From contig OX365935.1 in NCBI GenBank assembly GCA_947243795.1, positions 1 through 64,000 of the forward strand: a DNA stretch of 64,000 nt, read 5' to 3'. The stretch is from Saccharomyces uvarum. Taxonomy: Eukaryota > Ascomycota > Saccharomycetes > Saccharomycetales > Saccharomycetaceae. A program made the translations under genes and the position numbers. Shown piece by piece: positions 38,327 through 49,309 of this stretch (within the stretch, counting starts at the first letter, position 1; every line of letters starts with the position of its first letter). The notes below the pieces were generated by a model. That model saw only the letters and a list, made by a program, of their open reading frames with translations, was not told the origin of the DNA and did no database searches.

Positions 38327-40084
38327 ATGGTCACTCAAACTGTTTTGCAAGACTGCTTACAATGGGCCCAAGATAATGGGGCCTTCATCGATCCGAAGAT
38401 TTCCTTCAGAATCACGCAAGAGGCCGGAGTGGCTGCCTTTATCAACGAAAAATTCTCTCCCAGGCCGGACCAAGCATTGATCAGGGTACCTGAAAGTCTG
38501 CTAATTACTTCTCAGCAAGCTTTGGAAGAATTTCCCCAGGGGTCCGATGAGAAGGGCCTTCTAAACTCTATCACCCAATTATATTTATCGAAATTGAAAT
38601 TTGGTCCCGATGCCGTTCACTTGAAGTCCTTTTACAAGCCTTATTTGGACGTGCTGTCGCTAGAACTGCCACAACCGTATTTTTGGTCTACCGGTGAAAT
38701 TGTGAACTTACACGGCACAGATGTATACTTGACCATGAGAGACACCCTGAATAAGCTAGCCAAGGAGTGGATGGGACTATGCCAAGTCTTGTCTATCCAG
38801 CATGCTACGCAAGACGAAAAGTTCTTGCTTCTGTTCGAGGGGAATCCAGAGGCGGCCGTAGTGCCATTGGAAAAGTTCTGCGCGCACATCAATTCATGTA
38901 AATTAGAAACTTTAGAGTGGAACTCATTTGCAGCATACCTTTGGTCGCATTGCATCTTCAACTCAAGAGCATTCCCACGTGTCATTTTAAACAATAGTAG
39001 CACGAAAAGTAGTGATTTGAACGAAGGGTTTCTGTACCCGATAGTAGACTTACTGAACCATAAAAACGATATACCAGTAAAATGGCAGATGAATGAACAA
39101 AACGAACTCTGCTTCATGTCTCAATCTGGTGGATTTAGCGCGAACGATGAATTGTTTAACAATTATGGTAACATCTCCAACGAAAAATGTTTGTTGAATT
39201 ACGGGTTTTGGGATTCATCAAACAAATACGACTTTTCGAGACTAACTTTGAAATTGCCCGCTGCTCTAACTAAGGGTTTGCCAATAGATTTCAGGAAATC
39301 AGGTAACTATGTCAGTGGAGATGAAGAAACCGTTATCCTTCAGTTTAATTTGCAGCCTTCTGGACCACTACCTGCGAAGTTACTGCCGTTATTCACTTAT
39401 TTAAGTAAACTTAAATCCGAGGAAACCTCCACCGTAAGAAGTCTGTTGGAAGGTATCGACCAACTAACATCTGTGGTGTCTCAAAGATTACTGTTCTATA
39501 AGAATTTCAAAATCAAAACGTTATCTAATCAAAAGTTACGTCCACACATCGTCAAACTGATCAAACTATACTATCAAGATAATAAAAAAATCCTGAATGT
39601 CACAGTTGAAAAACTATCTGTTCTGCAAAAGAAAATTTTCAACGCTAACAAGGAATATTCTTTATCCTTCAAGACAATTTTCAAAAATGATCAGAAATTT
39701 GCCAATTCGCTCTTATTGATATTTGGTGCCATTAGTTATGAAGACCTAATCACTAAAGATTGTCTCAACGATGCGTTGTTGCTCTGGATAGTCAAATCGG
39801 TCAACGATACAACCAACAAGCAAGAAAGTTTCATCAAGCAAATGTTCAAACAAGTAAGTGATTCAATCGTAATTCAAAAAGAAGACGTAATGGAGTACTT
39901 GCCATTTTATAAAAAGTACTTTCCCAATTTATCAGAAAGAATCCCAGAAATTTACAACATTGGTGAGTGGGGGATAAGGCAATTCATCGTGGCAGATACT
40001 GTCATTGACAGGTTGGTTTGGATCAGGAAATCAAATAATGAACCTATTTTCTTGATGAAGAAAGATTACGAGTTGCAGGTTTAA
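38327..40084 (+). CDS. EFM1: SET-domain protein lysine methyltransferase (EFM1)
   Basis: 585 residues, equal to S. cerevisiae Efm1 (YHL039W). It belongs to the Rubisco-LSMT-like SET family, methylates a lysine of translation elongation factor eEF1A with S-adenosylmethionine, and acts in the cytosol. The SET core is visible as DLLNH (about residues 240-244), the cofactor- and substrate-binding motif, and NNYG (about 277-280) with NYGF after it. The C-terminal half is the helical substrate-binding domain. It is convergent with CBP2, the stops being 75 bp apart. Confidence 0.93.
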   Translation: MVTQTVLQDCLQWAQDNGAFIDPKISFRITQEAGVAAFINEKFSPRPDQALIRVPESLLITSQQALEEFPQGSDEKGLLNSITQLYLSKLKFGPDAVHLKSFYKPYLDVLSLELPQPYFWSTGEIVNLHGTDVYLTMRDTLNKLAKEWMGLCQVLSIQHATQDEKFLLLFEGNPEAAVVPLEKFCAHINSCKLETLEWNSFAAYLWSHCIFNSRAFPRVILNNSSTKSSDLNEGFLYPIVDLLNHKNDIPVKWQMNEQNELCFMSQSGGFSANDELFNNYGNISNEKCLLNYGFWDSSNKYDFSRLTLKLPAALTKGLPIDFRKSGNYVSGDEETVILQFNLQPSGPLPAKLLPLFTYLSKLKSEETSTVRSLLEGIDQLTSVVSQRLLFYKNFKIKTLSNQKLRPHIVKLIKLYYQDNKKILNVTVEKLSVLQKKIFNANKEYSLSFKTIFKNDQKFANSLLLIFGAISYEDLITKDCLNDALLLWIVKSVNDTTNKQESFIKQMFKQVSDSIVIQKEDVMEYLPFYKKYFPNLSERIPEIYNIGEWGIRQFIVADTVIDRLVWIRKSNNEPIFLMKKDYELQV

Positions 40085-40159
40085 ATAAACTTTTTCTCGT
40101 ATTTATTTTTAATCTTACATTTATATATATTTACATGCCTTTTCCTTTTTTTTTTTTAT

Positions 40160-42052
40160 TTAATTTTCTTTATCATTTGATAATAAGTCAATAATATTAT
40201 CCACGATTTTCTCTTTTGGAGGCGGAATCGTTTTGAGAGTTTCATTGTGTTTCAATTCGTACAGGTACATGAATGTCGACTTATCCAACATCTTCTTCTC
40301 AATGCAGTGCATGTGACCATGTAGCTCTATGTCAGTCAAATCTTCCACAAAATATGTCCTTGTTTGCGTCAAGAACTTCAACAACGTCTTGAATGTTTCG
40401 GGGATAGCATTTTTTTTATCCAGAACCACGATTTTGAACTTTTCTGATAATGTCAGTGGACGGATTTGATTGGGTCTATTAATACGGAATTTCTCGGCGT
40501 ATATTTTATATTCGAAGAATAATAATTGATTAGCCAACTTCCACAACGCATTAGCAGATTGCAGCGATTGTTCGTTTGTGAAGCTAGGCTCTGCCGTTTT
40601 ACTTATTGAGTCAACGAAACTTATCGATTCCAAAAACGTTGACTGTAAGTCGTCTTGCATAAATTTGCACAAGTTTGGTTGGAAAACCTTTATCATTCGA
40701 GAGTTGGTCAATATGGTTTGTAAAACCAGTCCGATGTGTTCAAATCTCGACAGTGATATTTCGTCATTCTCGAAGATGGAGAACTGTTTCCATTTCATCT
40801 CCGAAATTATCAGCGTAGAATATGTTTGTAAATCTTGCAGAAATAGATCGTATTTTGCCTTGTAGTTGGTCAGGTTGGCTTGACTCATGGGTATTTTCAT
40901 GGACTCGGTTTCTTGATATTGCTTCCATATGTATGAGTCCCAAGCTTTCCAATCAAAACTGAAACTAGATATATTAGTTTCAGGAGTGAGGGAGCGGATA
41001 TTCTTTTTATTACGCTGCAAGATGGTGAATATGTTATAAAGAATGAAGTTTTTACAGAACTCATTCCTTAACTGGCGTATGGAAAAGTCATTTGATAATA
41101 TTGTGGCACGCAGTACGTCACCGGGACATGTTCTATCCTTGGTTGATTGTTTGCTCCATAGTGTCTTGTGGCTAACGGACCATTCTAGAAGATGTTTCAA
41201 AGTAGTAATGTTTCCATCTGCCACCTGCTTCGTGGCGCTTTTTGTATCCAAGTAAAACGGTTTACCCTTCTCATCCTCTAGCAAACGACCGCTGTTAGCC
41301 TTATCGATTCTCGTTCGCTCATTTGAATTACAAAGTGGTGAGATTAACTTTGTTTTCAGCTTATCTATCTCGGTAACGAAAAATTTCTGGTGCTCTTCTA
41401 CAAAGTAGGGGAAAATACCAATACCATCGAATTCGCCAATTTCTGTGTCGTCAGCAATCTCGAAAAGTGGCAAAGGTTTAGCATTAGCGGGATTGACAAA
41501 CACGGGCACCTGTTCATCATTTTGACTCAGGATCCTATCGTAAGTATCTTTCTTAACACCTATTCCTCTACAGAAGTTCGCAAACACAGATTTGGGCCAG
41601 ATAACACGTTGCAATTGGCACTTTTCATCTTTGGACCGTACCCTTATCAATTGTTGCCATTCGAACGACGGCTTGAAGTTCCTGTCCATCTCATTAAGCG
41701 CCGCTTCGTACAGGCTCAGCGGATGACTGAAGATAGGTGCGATCTGCTCCCAATGCTGAATTCTTTTATTTCGGCTTTTTTCGACCAGATCTGTCCTAAC
41801 TATTTTAAAAACATGTCCATTGGGGGCATTTATATCTCGTAGTAGGAGTTTTTGTAAGTCCATAAGTGAGGCATTATACAGCGTCCCACTAAGGTCACAG
41901 AACTCATAGGCAGGGTGTGCCTTCTTAAAGGCCTCTTTACAACGAGGGAAGACCTGATGTGTGATTCCTTCCATATTGGACTTGTATTTATAACGTAAGG
42001 AACTGCCCTCTCTCCTCAACGAGACCAGGAATAACGTTTGCCAGTTTACCAT
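40160..42052 (-). CDS. CBP2: Mitochondrial COB pre-mRNA group I intron splicing factor (CBP2)
   Basis: I start it at the ATG at 42052 (MVNWQTLF), giving 630 residues as in S. cerevisiae Cbp2; 32 more codons are open upstream but are basic, low-complexity and unlike the family. Cbp2 binds and stabilises the catalytic fold of the cytochrome b terminal group I intron in the mitochondrial matrix. The protein is rich in Lys, Phe and Trp and has no membrane segments. The N-terminal region is the likely targeting sequence. It has no known domain outside Saccharomycetes, so identification rests on remembered sequence and the YHL038C position. Confidence 0.92.
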   Translation of the reverse strand: MVNWQTLFLVSLRREGSSLRYKYKSNMEGITHQVFPRCKEAFKKAHPAYEFCDLSGTLYNASLMDLQKLLLRDINAPNGHVFKIVRTDLVEKSRNKRIQHWEQIAPIFSHPLSLYEAALNEMDRNFKPSFEWQQLIRVRSKDEKCQLQRVIWPKSVFANFCRGIGVKKDTYDRILSQNDEQVPVFVNPANAKPLPLFEIADDTEIGEFDGIGIFPYFVEEHQKFFVTEIDKLKTKLISPLCNSNERTRIDKANSGRLLEDEKGKPFYLDTKSATKQVADGNITTLKHLLEWSVSHKTLWSKQSTKDRTCPGDVLRATILSNDFSIRQLRNEFCKNFILYNIFTILQRNKKNIRSLTPETNISSFSFDWKAWDSYIWKQYQETESMKIPMSQANLTNYKAKYDLFLQDLQTYSTLIISEMKWKQFSIFENDEISLSRFEHIGLVLQTILTNSRMIKVFQPNLCKFMQDDLQSTFLESISFVDSISKTAEPSFTNEQSLQSANALWKLANQLLFFEYKIYAEKFRINRPNQIRPLTLSEKFKIVVLDKKNAIPETFKTLLKFLTQTRTYFVEDLTDIELHGHMHCIEKKMLDKSTFMYLYELKHNETLKTIPPPKEKIVDNIIDLLSNDKEN

Positions 42053-42787
42053 TCTGCCTATCTTACCGATTTTGCCTCGGATTTTTCCCTTAACAGGCTC
42101 TCTTGATTCTTTACTAGCACTCTTCACCATCCGTCCATCTAAGCACAACGCTTCATCATCTTTTCAGTAGCACATTACTTTGCCCACCCACACATTCCGG
42201 CTATAGGATACCGCTCGGCGGCAAATACTTTCTTTGCTCTCCTTCTCTTCTTCGTTCCAGCTCTAGTTCCCCCAACTCTACCTCTAATCGCAACCATCAA
42301 CACTTTTGCCACCATTCCGCAACTACTCTTACTCATGGCAGCGACGTATGCTGGGTCTGTAAGACCGATTGCAGACACCCTCACGTGAGGTTTCTTTTCT
42401 TCACTTTTACAGATTATATAAATAATTACATATGTGGATAGCTGGTCTACTTCTATAGTGATTTCTCCAAGCAATATTCTTGGCTGGTGCCACAACTGGC
42501 CTGGCACAAAAGTGTTGATAAAGCATAGCTGAGGTAGAAATGGTACAACTTTCCTATAACATAACCACATTTTGCTTCAAGAAAGGTCACGCGACTCGTG
42601 CCGAGAAAAAAACTGTGGCGGCGCTGCTTACATATATGACAAATCACACAGATAAGATTAATAGATTCTACCTGAGTCAAGGGGGATACATTACACATAT
42701 AAAGACCAAGGATACTTTGCAATGACCGGATCATAATGTGAGCTTGAATTACTCAGAGAAACAGAGGCGTACAGCACTCAAATAAAA
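42053..42787. other. CBP2-MUP3 divergent intergenic region
   Basis: 735 bp. It includes a CTCACGTGAGG palindrome around 42381-42391, a CACGTG E-box of the Cbf1/Met4 type that would suit a methionine permease. Overlapping open frames of 131 and 93 codons on the minus strand (42175-42734) are composed of improbable residues and are not called. Confidence 0.5.
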
Positions 42788-44428
42788 ATGGAACCGTTGC
42801 TCTTTACTAGTGGGAAAGCGGATCCCTCACAAAATGTTTTCATAGATGTAGAAGTTGGTGATATTACCACGAAATATGGTGCCACAAATTCAGGATCATT
42901 CAGTTCGATGGACACAGTGGAAGCGCAAGCGATAAAGGCAGAAACGAACAGGTTTCTGGAGGTACCGCAGGGTAGACATCTAGGTGTGTTTTCCACGGTT
43001 ATCTTGTTTGTTTCAAGGATAATGGGATCTGGAATATTTGCAGTTCCCAGCGTGATCTTACTAAACACAGGTGGTAATAAGTTGATATATTTTGCAATAT
43101 GGATTTTCAGCGCTATGATTGCGTTTGCCGGATTATACCTTTTCCTAGAGTTTGGTTCATGGATACCGAAATCCGGAGGACGTAAAAACTTCCTCGAGCA
43201 TAGTTTCGAAAAGCCCAGACTGTTAATTAGTGTGGTGTTTTCATGTTATAGTATTTTAACCGGATACGCATTAACGGGCTCCATTGTGTTCGGCAAATAC
43301 GTGTTAAGCGCATTTGGAGTTGCGGATGACTCGTGGTCCAAATACGTTAGCATATCCTTTATCATCCTAGCGGTTCTCATTCACGGTGTCTCTGTGAGGC
43401 ATGGCGTTTTCATACAGAATGCTCTTGGCGGTTTGAAACTGCTCATGATTGTTTTAATGTGCTTTGCCGGACTATACACTCTGATATTTTATAAGGCAAC
43501 CGATCAAGTGGCTTGGGAACTGCCCATAACGCAAATCGAACAAGACTCTCTACTATCCGTGTCTTCCATCGCGACTGCCTTCATTAGTGCATTTTTCTGT
43601 TTTTCTGGGTGGGATACGGTTCATACAGTTACATCAGAAATTAAGAATCCGGTCAAAACGTTGAAAGTGTCGGGCCCATTATCCCTCATAATTTGCTTCG
43701 TATGTTATACGATGATGAACGTTGCATATTTGAAAGTGTTGACATATGAGGAAATTGTTAATGCGGGTCCTCTCGTTGGTTCGGTGCTATTTACCAAACT
43801 TTTCGGACCACAAATTGGTGGTAAATTCATCTCCTTTTCCATTGCCATCTCGGCAGCTTCCAATATTTTAGTCGTCATCTATAGCGTATCGAGGGTAAAC
43901 CAGGAAATTTTCAAAGAAGGTTATTTACCATTCAGTATACACATGTCCAAAAACTGGCCCTTCGATGCTCCTTTGCCATCCATTTCTCTATGTGGCATTA
44001 TAACCATCGCATGGATACTGATTTTACCCAAAGAGGGCGAATCCTTCAACTATCTAGTATCAATGGATGGTTATGGTAACCAGTTCTTTCTGCTACTAGT
44101 CGCCGTCGGGCTATTTGTTTGGAGGTTCAAACATAAAAACGAAACGCCCCAGATTCATGCGCCCACTTTTGGTGTCTTGGCGATTATTACATTATCATTA
44201 TACATGTTGGTGGCCCCATTTTTGGCAGACGCTAGCTTAAACAGAGTTGGTTTCTTACCACCTTATCAAATCATGTCATTGTTGGTGATATTTGCATGCT
44301 TTATTTTTTGGTTCGTTAAGTTTTTTGTACTACCCAAATTTTTCCATTACAAACTTCTGCCCAAGATCACTTATCTACACGACGGCCTCGTTGTTACAGA
44401 ATGGGTTAAAAAGCCATTTTTATATTGA
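42788..44428 (+). CDS. MUP3: Low-affinity methionine permease (MUP3)
   Basis: 546 residues, the S. cerevisiae Mup3 length (YHL036W). It is an amino-acid/polyamine/organocation superfamily permease of the L-type subfamily with about 12 TM segments after an ~65-residue hydrophilic N-terminus. The first TM contains the family glycine motif SRIMGSGIFAVPS (about 76-88), and TM6 has FFCFSGWDTVHTVTSEIKNP. The paralogue MUP1 is the high-affinity carrier. A CACGTG box lies ~400 bp upstream. It is convergent with VMR1. Confidence 0.93.
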   Translation: MEPLLFTSGKADPSQNVFIDVEVGDITTKYGATNSGSFSSMDTVEAQAIKAETNRFLEVPQGRHLGVFSTVILFVSRIMGSGIFAVPSVILLNTGGNKLIYFAIWIFSAMIAFAGLYLFLEFGSWIPKSGGRKNFLEHSFEKPRLLISVVFSCYSILTGYALTGSIVFGKYVLSAFGVADDSWSKYVSISFIILAVLIHGVSVRHGVFIQNALGGLKLLMIVLMCFAGLYTLIFYKATDQVAWELPITQIEQDSLLSVSSIATAFISAFFCFSGWDTVHTVTSEIKNPVKTLKVSGPLSLIICFVCYTMMNVAYLKVLTYEEIVNAGPLVGSVLFTKLFGPQIGGKFISFSIAISAASNILVVIYSVSRVNQEIFKEGYLPFSIHMSKNWPFDAPLPSISLCGIITIAWILILPKEGESFNYLVSMDGYGNQFFLLLVAVGLFVWRFKHKNETPQIHAPTFGVLAIITLSLYMLVAPFLADASLNRVGFLPPYQIMSLLVIFACFIFWFVKFFVLPKFFHYKLLPKITYLHDGLVVTEWVKKPFLY

Positions 44429-44515
44429 TTTCTTTTTTACATAAACACTTATAGACTGCTCTAGCACTTTTAATAATATTCATCCCTGCTCTTTAATGAA
44501 AATTAACATTCTTGA

Positions 44516-47500
44516 CTACCTCATAGATCTCTCGCTCGACCGCTTAGCTACTTGCTTCAAAAGCTGCAGATCTCCACTATCCCGGCACATACTATAAAAT
44601 ATGCTTTGCTCGTTTTTCAACAGGTTATAGGGGTGGTCGTATTCTTTTACTTCACCTGCATCCATGACAAGTACCCTGTCGTAATCAATAACTGATCTCA
44701 ATCGATGCGCAATTGTTAATACTGTGCTCTTATTGAACTCGTTCCTTATAATGCCCTGGATCAAATGGTCAGATTCGTAGTCAATAGAGGAAGTAGCTTC
44801 ATCCAATAATATGATTTTGGGCTCACGCAACAATGATCTTGCGATGAAAAGCAATTGTCTTTCGCCTTGAGAAATATTTTGACCTCCTTCAGTAATTTCG
44901 GTTTGGAGATTGACAAACTTATTACGAACTGTATTAGAATTATCCCCCATGTTCTGTGCTGCTTCAATATCGCCTGCGGATATCAAATTGACTTGGGACA
45001 GAACCTTGAAAATCTTCTTGCTATCGTACTCATCACACGGATCAACATTACTTTTAATAGTACCTGTGAACAAAATAGGATCCTGAGGGATGATAGTAAT
45101 GGCTCGACGTAAGGTAACTAGATCGATTTGACTAATATCATACCCATCTATTTTGATACGCCCAGTTTCTGGTTCCAGTAATCTAAATAATGCCGTAATT
45201 ATGGTAGATTTACCAGCGCCTGTTCTTCCCACAATCCCAACCTTACTTTGGGGTTCTACTGTAAAACTAACGTTTTTTATGACGGGCGGCAGATTTGAAG
45301 CATAGCGCAATGATAGGTTTTCAACCTCAATTTGACCATGTTCAGGCCAGGAAGACTGTTGAAGCTCCTGTATATTGTATTTGTTATAATCAAAATAGTT
45401 CTCTTGCTCGATGCTAGAATACTCCTTCAATCTTTCTACAGAGTTCATGTTCATTTCAAATCCTGAGTATAGTCGAACTAACCATAAAGCTCCATCGGTA
45501 AACAAAATGGCGTATGTCAAAGAAATACCAGCAAGACCCGAGTCAATATTACCAATATTAATCAAAATGAAAGATCCAGATGCCAAAACAATAAACGCAC
45601 CGATAATATCGACTCTAAAGGCAAACCATTTAACAGCGACTGATAAGTAAAAGAAGGCTCTATTGTTTTGGTCTATTTTATCCAAGTTCTCCAAGATAAA
45701 TCTTTTCTCGTCACCAAAGGCACGTATTGTGCAAACGCCTACCAAAGTCTCTGAGAAATGTTGGAAAATGGGAGATTTTGTTATTGAATCGATTCTTTTC
45801 AATTCTCTGCTAGCTGTTAAATACCACCTTCCTACAAAGTAATATAAAATGAACACGACAACGGCAACTATTAAGAAGCGAGGGGTGATTATGGTGATGA
45901 GGAATATGATTGACGTACATTGGATTAAGCAAAACATTGTCACTTCTAGATAAGGAGTTAATTCTTGATCCACACCTTCGATGTCCTTGGCAAAACGATT
46001 CATGATTCTACCGATCGGTGTCACATCAAAAAACCTTATTTTGGCATGTAAAACCAAATCTAGCATATTATCAAAGATCTTCCGGGATGCTTGGATACCA
46101 GCAAAAAAAGTTGCAATAGTTTTAATGCCACCTAGTAGTGCCTGAATAAAACCGATTGCGAAATACATGCCCAAATAGTAAAGCATTGTATGTTTATTTT
46201 TCGGAGAACCAAGTTCTTCCAAAACTGTCCCTTTTAATGGCAATCCGTCAATAGAAAACCCGGAAGTTTCTATATGAGGTTTGATACCATTTACCCAGTA
46301 TCGTATCCACCAGGATTGACTAATAAATAGTACTTGAGTAATGATATAAAGGATGAGCAAGGCGGTTAAAGCTTTCCAGCCTCCAAAATATTTCAGATAC
46401 CATTTATAAACATCTAGACTTATGGCACCGTCTGATTTTTGTTCATCTTTTACTAATTGACCTTTTTGAATTAGATCTTCTCCAAATTCATTGTTTTCTG
46501 TAACTCCTTTAGTTTCTTGTGAGTCACTTTCCTGAAGATCTCTTGTCTTATTAACGCTTTTTTCAGTGCTATTGCCCTTATAAGACATCTGAGCAATTTC
46601 TTCTTTGAATATGCCCCTTTTCTCGAGTTGCTTAATAGTGCCTTGATTCTTCACTTTCCCATTTTCCAGAATAACTGCAAAGTTTGCTTCTCTGATGGTT
46701 AATGAAACGTTGTGGGTGACTAAAATACATGTTCTGTTTTCCATCATTGGTCCAGTAATACAATTTTCATAAATCCATACAGCAGTGTGGGAATCTACAG
46801 CACTCAAACAATCATCTAACAACACATGCTTGGCATTCGAATAAACAGCTCTTGCTAAAGATATTCTTTGTTTTTGCCCTCCTGATAATGTTATACCTTT
46901 TTCACCAATTTCCGTTGAGTCACCAGCTGGTAAAATTTCCAAGTCTCTTTTCAGTCCACAGGCATCAATCACCTTTTTGTACCTAACGTCATCATAAGCA
47001 CCATTGAAGATTATATTGTTTTTTACTGTGCCATTCAGCAGCCATGCACTTTGTGAACAGTATGCAAAGGAATTGGTTAGCCCATTATGGTCAGGTATCA
47101 AATCGTGTCTTGGTTCTAAACCTGGCACGGTGATAGACCCACTAATTAAGTGTAATTCACCCAATAAGCCCATCAATAGTGCACTTTTACCGGAACCTGT
47201 TGAACCCAAAATTAAATTTAGTTTTCCAATTTGAAAAGTAATATTTAAATCACATAATCTAAATATTGTACTGTCTTTGTCATTTTCATTCCATGTTAAA
47301 GTAGCGTTTTTAAACTCAATTTTATTTTCGTCTGGAGATACGGTTAACTGGTTATACTTTTCCGTATCTTCCTCATTTATGAACTCAACTATTCTGTCTA
47401 GAGACACTTTTGATTGATTCATGAAACTTAGTATATTTGATAATTGATCCAAGGGTGTCTTTAATAAAGTAAAAAGTGAAAGAGTAGTAAACGCAAGAGG

Positions 47501-49309
47501 GGCATTTAATTCCTGGTGTTGAACAAATATATAGATGGCAAAAGTAACACCTGTGACTAAGGTTGGTGTCACAAACCAAAGGAACGAACTTAGTGCCCAC
47601 ACCAGAGCCTTTTGTAATAAAAACCTTAACTCATTTTGTCTTATTGATTTAATGTCCTTTGAGATGTTATTTTCCCATGCAAAATATTTCACGATTCTTA
47701 TGTTCTGTAGGCACTCGTTTAATTTGGCGATTCTTTTATCGGTGCATTGTAGTGCCGATTTTTGAAACTTACCTAATAACTCAGCTAACCTGAAATTTAA
47801 CGGAAACATCGTCAGGATAATTGAGATACCTGCAAGGGCAGAAATACCTAAAAACTTGAAAAGCAATCCTACCACAATTAGGACCATAATTATGGCTTGC
47901 ACTGTCATATAGAAGTAGGTTGAAATTTCAGACACTTTGAAGGAGTCAATGGAAATTAAGTTTATTATGGTACCGAGGTTCGCAGAGACACTATTTGTGT
48001 CATCATTGTTTTTGGGTGGTGTGAATAGTTTTCTACGCAAAGCTTTCGAATAGATTTCTCCTATAAGAATGGTCCTTATTTTCAAGCAAATCTTATCAGC
48101 AATGAATTGCGCTTGTGAATTGCAGATTGCGATTGTTAATCTACAGATGAACATAGCAAATATATAAAGCCACGCCAAATTCATAGATGTTTCACCTGGG
48201 TTATCCACAATTTCCAGGAACTTTTTCATTAAAACGGTTGGAAAAAGATTTACGATACTGTTAACTGAAATCCATAGCAATTCGATGATTAGATTCCATC
48301 TAAAAAACTTAAACAATGATACAGTCAGGCCATTTTTGGTTGACATATCATTCCCCTTTGCGAATCTTTTCAAAATGAAGATGGAATATTCCTCCATTGA
48401 CAAGCCCCAAATATCCTTTAGTTTGATAGTACACTTCTGAGCGTGCCATATAAAGTCAGTAATCCAATTCCAAGTGATGAGGCTCAAAATAGAAGATGTG
48501 TGTTCTTTGGAAGGAAGTATATAATCATTTCTGGTGTATATGATGAGTGAATTGTCTTTGAATGGTGAAGTAATCATTATTAGCTCTAAAATCGAAACAA
48601 TTGTAAATCCAAAAACGTAGAAAATGCGTGAAGGTGTATCGTTGATATGGCCAATATGTATCGAACGTAATGGAAACCAACTGGAGATCCAAATAACTGT
48701 GTACGCAGCGAAGCAGGTGTTCCAGTGGTTTTCTGCTGGCCTATAAAGTCTTATGAGGGTTAGAGAAAATAGTAATAGCCAAAGTAAAAGTAAAACGGAT
48801 ATATCTTTATTAATTAATTCTATATCAACGTTTGTCACTCTTAAAACGGAAAGGATGATCACTTGTAAGAACACCAATACGATCTCGAACAACTTTCTGA
48901 AATGATCTGCGGCGGTGGGATACTCAAATGTTAGTCCACCGTGATTCTTAGCGTCAATTTTCTTTACATCTATACCCTTTATATCGAAATGCCTTTGTTT
49001 CAATATTTCTCCATTTTCCTTCCCATTAACGTAAAGAACCCGGACATAATGATTTTGTAGAAGCCTCTCGTTTTCTTCTTCTCTTTCTTCTTGTTGTTGA
49101 GAGCCATACAAATAATCATTAACTAGATCAAGCTCAGGAAGTTTCTTATTGCGAGACGTGGTATACAGGCAGATTTCATAAACGGCAATGGATATTATAA
49201 TTGCCAATGGTAAGTAATAATTCAATAACTGAGTTCTTCCAAATCGAGTAAAGTCATCAATGTCCCAAAACGAGCCATTGTTTCGGATAATTGCTGAATC
49301 CGATACCAT
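44516..49309 (-). CDS. VMR1: Vacuolar ABCC-type multidrug exporter (VMR1)
   Basis: 1597 residues, against about 1592 for S. cerevisiae Vmr1 (YHL035C). A full-length ABCC/MRP pump of the vacuolar membrane, linked to multidrug and cadmium resistance. Architecture: N-terminal TMD0 (about 30-250), TMD1, NBD1 with Walker A GSTGSGKS near residue 703, signature LSGGQKQR and Walker B HVLLDDCLSAVD, an acidic linker (~900-990), TMD2, and NBD2 with Walker A GRTGAGKS near 1363, signature ISQGERQ and Walker B IILLDEATSSID. NBD1 has Asp in place of the catalytic Glu after Walker B, as is usual in ABCC proteins. Divergence from the S. cerevisiae sequence is obvious in TMD0 and the linker. Confidence 0.95.
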   Translation of the reverse strand: MVSDSAIIRNNGSFWDIDDFTRFGRTQLLNYYLPLAIIISIAVYEICLYTTSRNKKLPELDLVNDYLYGSQQQEEREEENERLLQNHYVRVLYVNGKENGEILKQRHFDIKGIDVKKIDAKNHGGLTFEYPTAADHFRKLFEIVLVFLQVIILSVLRVTNVDIELINKDISVLLLLWLLLFSLTLIRLYRPAENHWNTCFAAYTVIWISSWFPLRSIHIGHINDTPSRIFYVFGFTIVSILELIMITSPFKDNSLIIYTRNDYILPSKEHTSSILSLITWNWITDFIWHAQKCTIKLKDIWGLSMEEYSIFILKRFAKGNDMSTKNGLTVSLFKFFRWNLIIELLWISVNSIVNLFPTVLMKKFLEIVDNPGETSMNLAWLYIFAMFICRLTIAICNSQAQFIADKICLKIRTILIGEIYSKALRRKLFTPPKNNDDTNSVSANLGTIINLISIDSFKVSEISTYFYMTVQAIIMVLIVVGLLFKFLGISALAGISIILTMFPLNFRLAELLGKFQKSALQCTDKRIAKLNECLQNIRIVKYFAWENNISKDIKSIRQNELRFLLQKALVWALSSFLWFVTPTLVTGVTFAIYIFVQHQELNAPLAFTTLSLFTLLKTPLDQLSNILSFMNQSKVSLDRIVEFINEEDTEKYNQLTVSPDENKIEFKNATLTWNENDKDSTIFRLCDLNITFQIGKLNLILGSTGSGKSALLMGLLGELHLISGSITVPGLEPRHDLIPDHNGLTNSFAYCSQSAWLLNGTVKNNIIFNGAYDDVRYKKVIDACGLKRDLEILPAGDSTEIGEKGITLSGGQKQRISLARAVYSNAKHVLLDDCLSAVDSHTAVWIYENCITGPMMENRTCILVTHNVSLTIREANFAVILENGKVKNQGTIKQLEKRGIFKEEIAQMSYKGNSTEKSVNKTRDLQESDSQETKGVTENNEFGEDLIQKGQLVKDEQKSDGAISLDVYKWYLKYFGGWKALTALLILYIITQVLFISQSWWIRYWVNGIKPHIETSGFSIDGLPLKGTVLEELGSPKNKHTMLYYLGMYFAIGFIQALLGGIKTIATFFAGIQASRKIFDNMLDLVLHAKIRFFDVTPIGRIMNRFAKDIEGVDQELTPYLEVTMFCLIQCTSIIFLITIITPRFLIVAVVVFILYYFVGRWYLTASRELKRIDSITKSPIFQHFSETLVGVCTIRAFGDEKRFILENLDKIDQNNRAFFYLSVAVKWFAFRVDIIGAFIVLASGSFILINIGNIDSGLAGISLTYAILFTDGALWLVRLYSGFEMNMNSVERLKEYSSIEQENYFDYNKYNIQELQQSSWPEHGQIEVENLSLRYASNLPPVIKNVSFTVEPQSKVGIVGRTGAGKSTIITALFRLLEPETGRIKIDGYDISQIDLVTLRRAITIIPQDPILFTGTIKSNVDPCDEYDSKKIFKVLSQVNLISAGDIEAAQNMGDNSNTVRNKFVNLQTEITEGGQNISQGERQLLFIARSLLREPKIILLDEATSSIDYESDHLIQGIIRNEFNKSTVLTIAHRLRSVIDYDRVLVMDAGEVKEYDHPYNLLKNEQSIFYSMCRDSGDLQLLKQVAKRSSERSMR

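Noticed and set aside
38641-39117. 158-codon frame antisense to EFM1
   Set aside because: Shadow of a conserved gene; Cys/Ser/Phe-rich chance translation.
41390-41842. 150-codon frame antisense to CBP2
   Set aside because: Shadow frame with no independent support.
42175-42734. Minus-strand frames of 131 and 93 codons between CBP2 and MUP3
   Set aside because: They overlap each other in different frames and cover the shared promoter; the matching reference ORF in S. cerevisiae is regarded as dubious.
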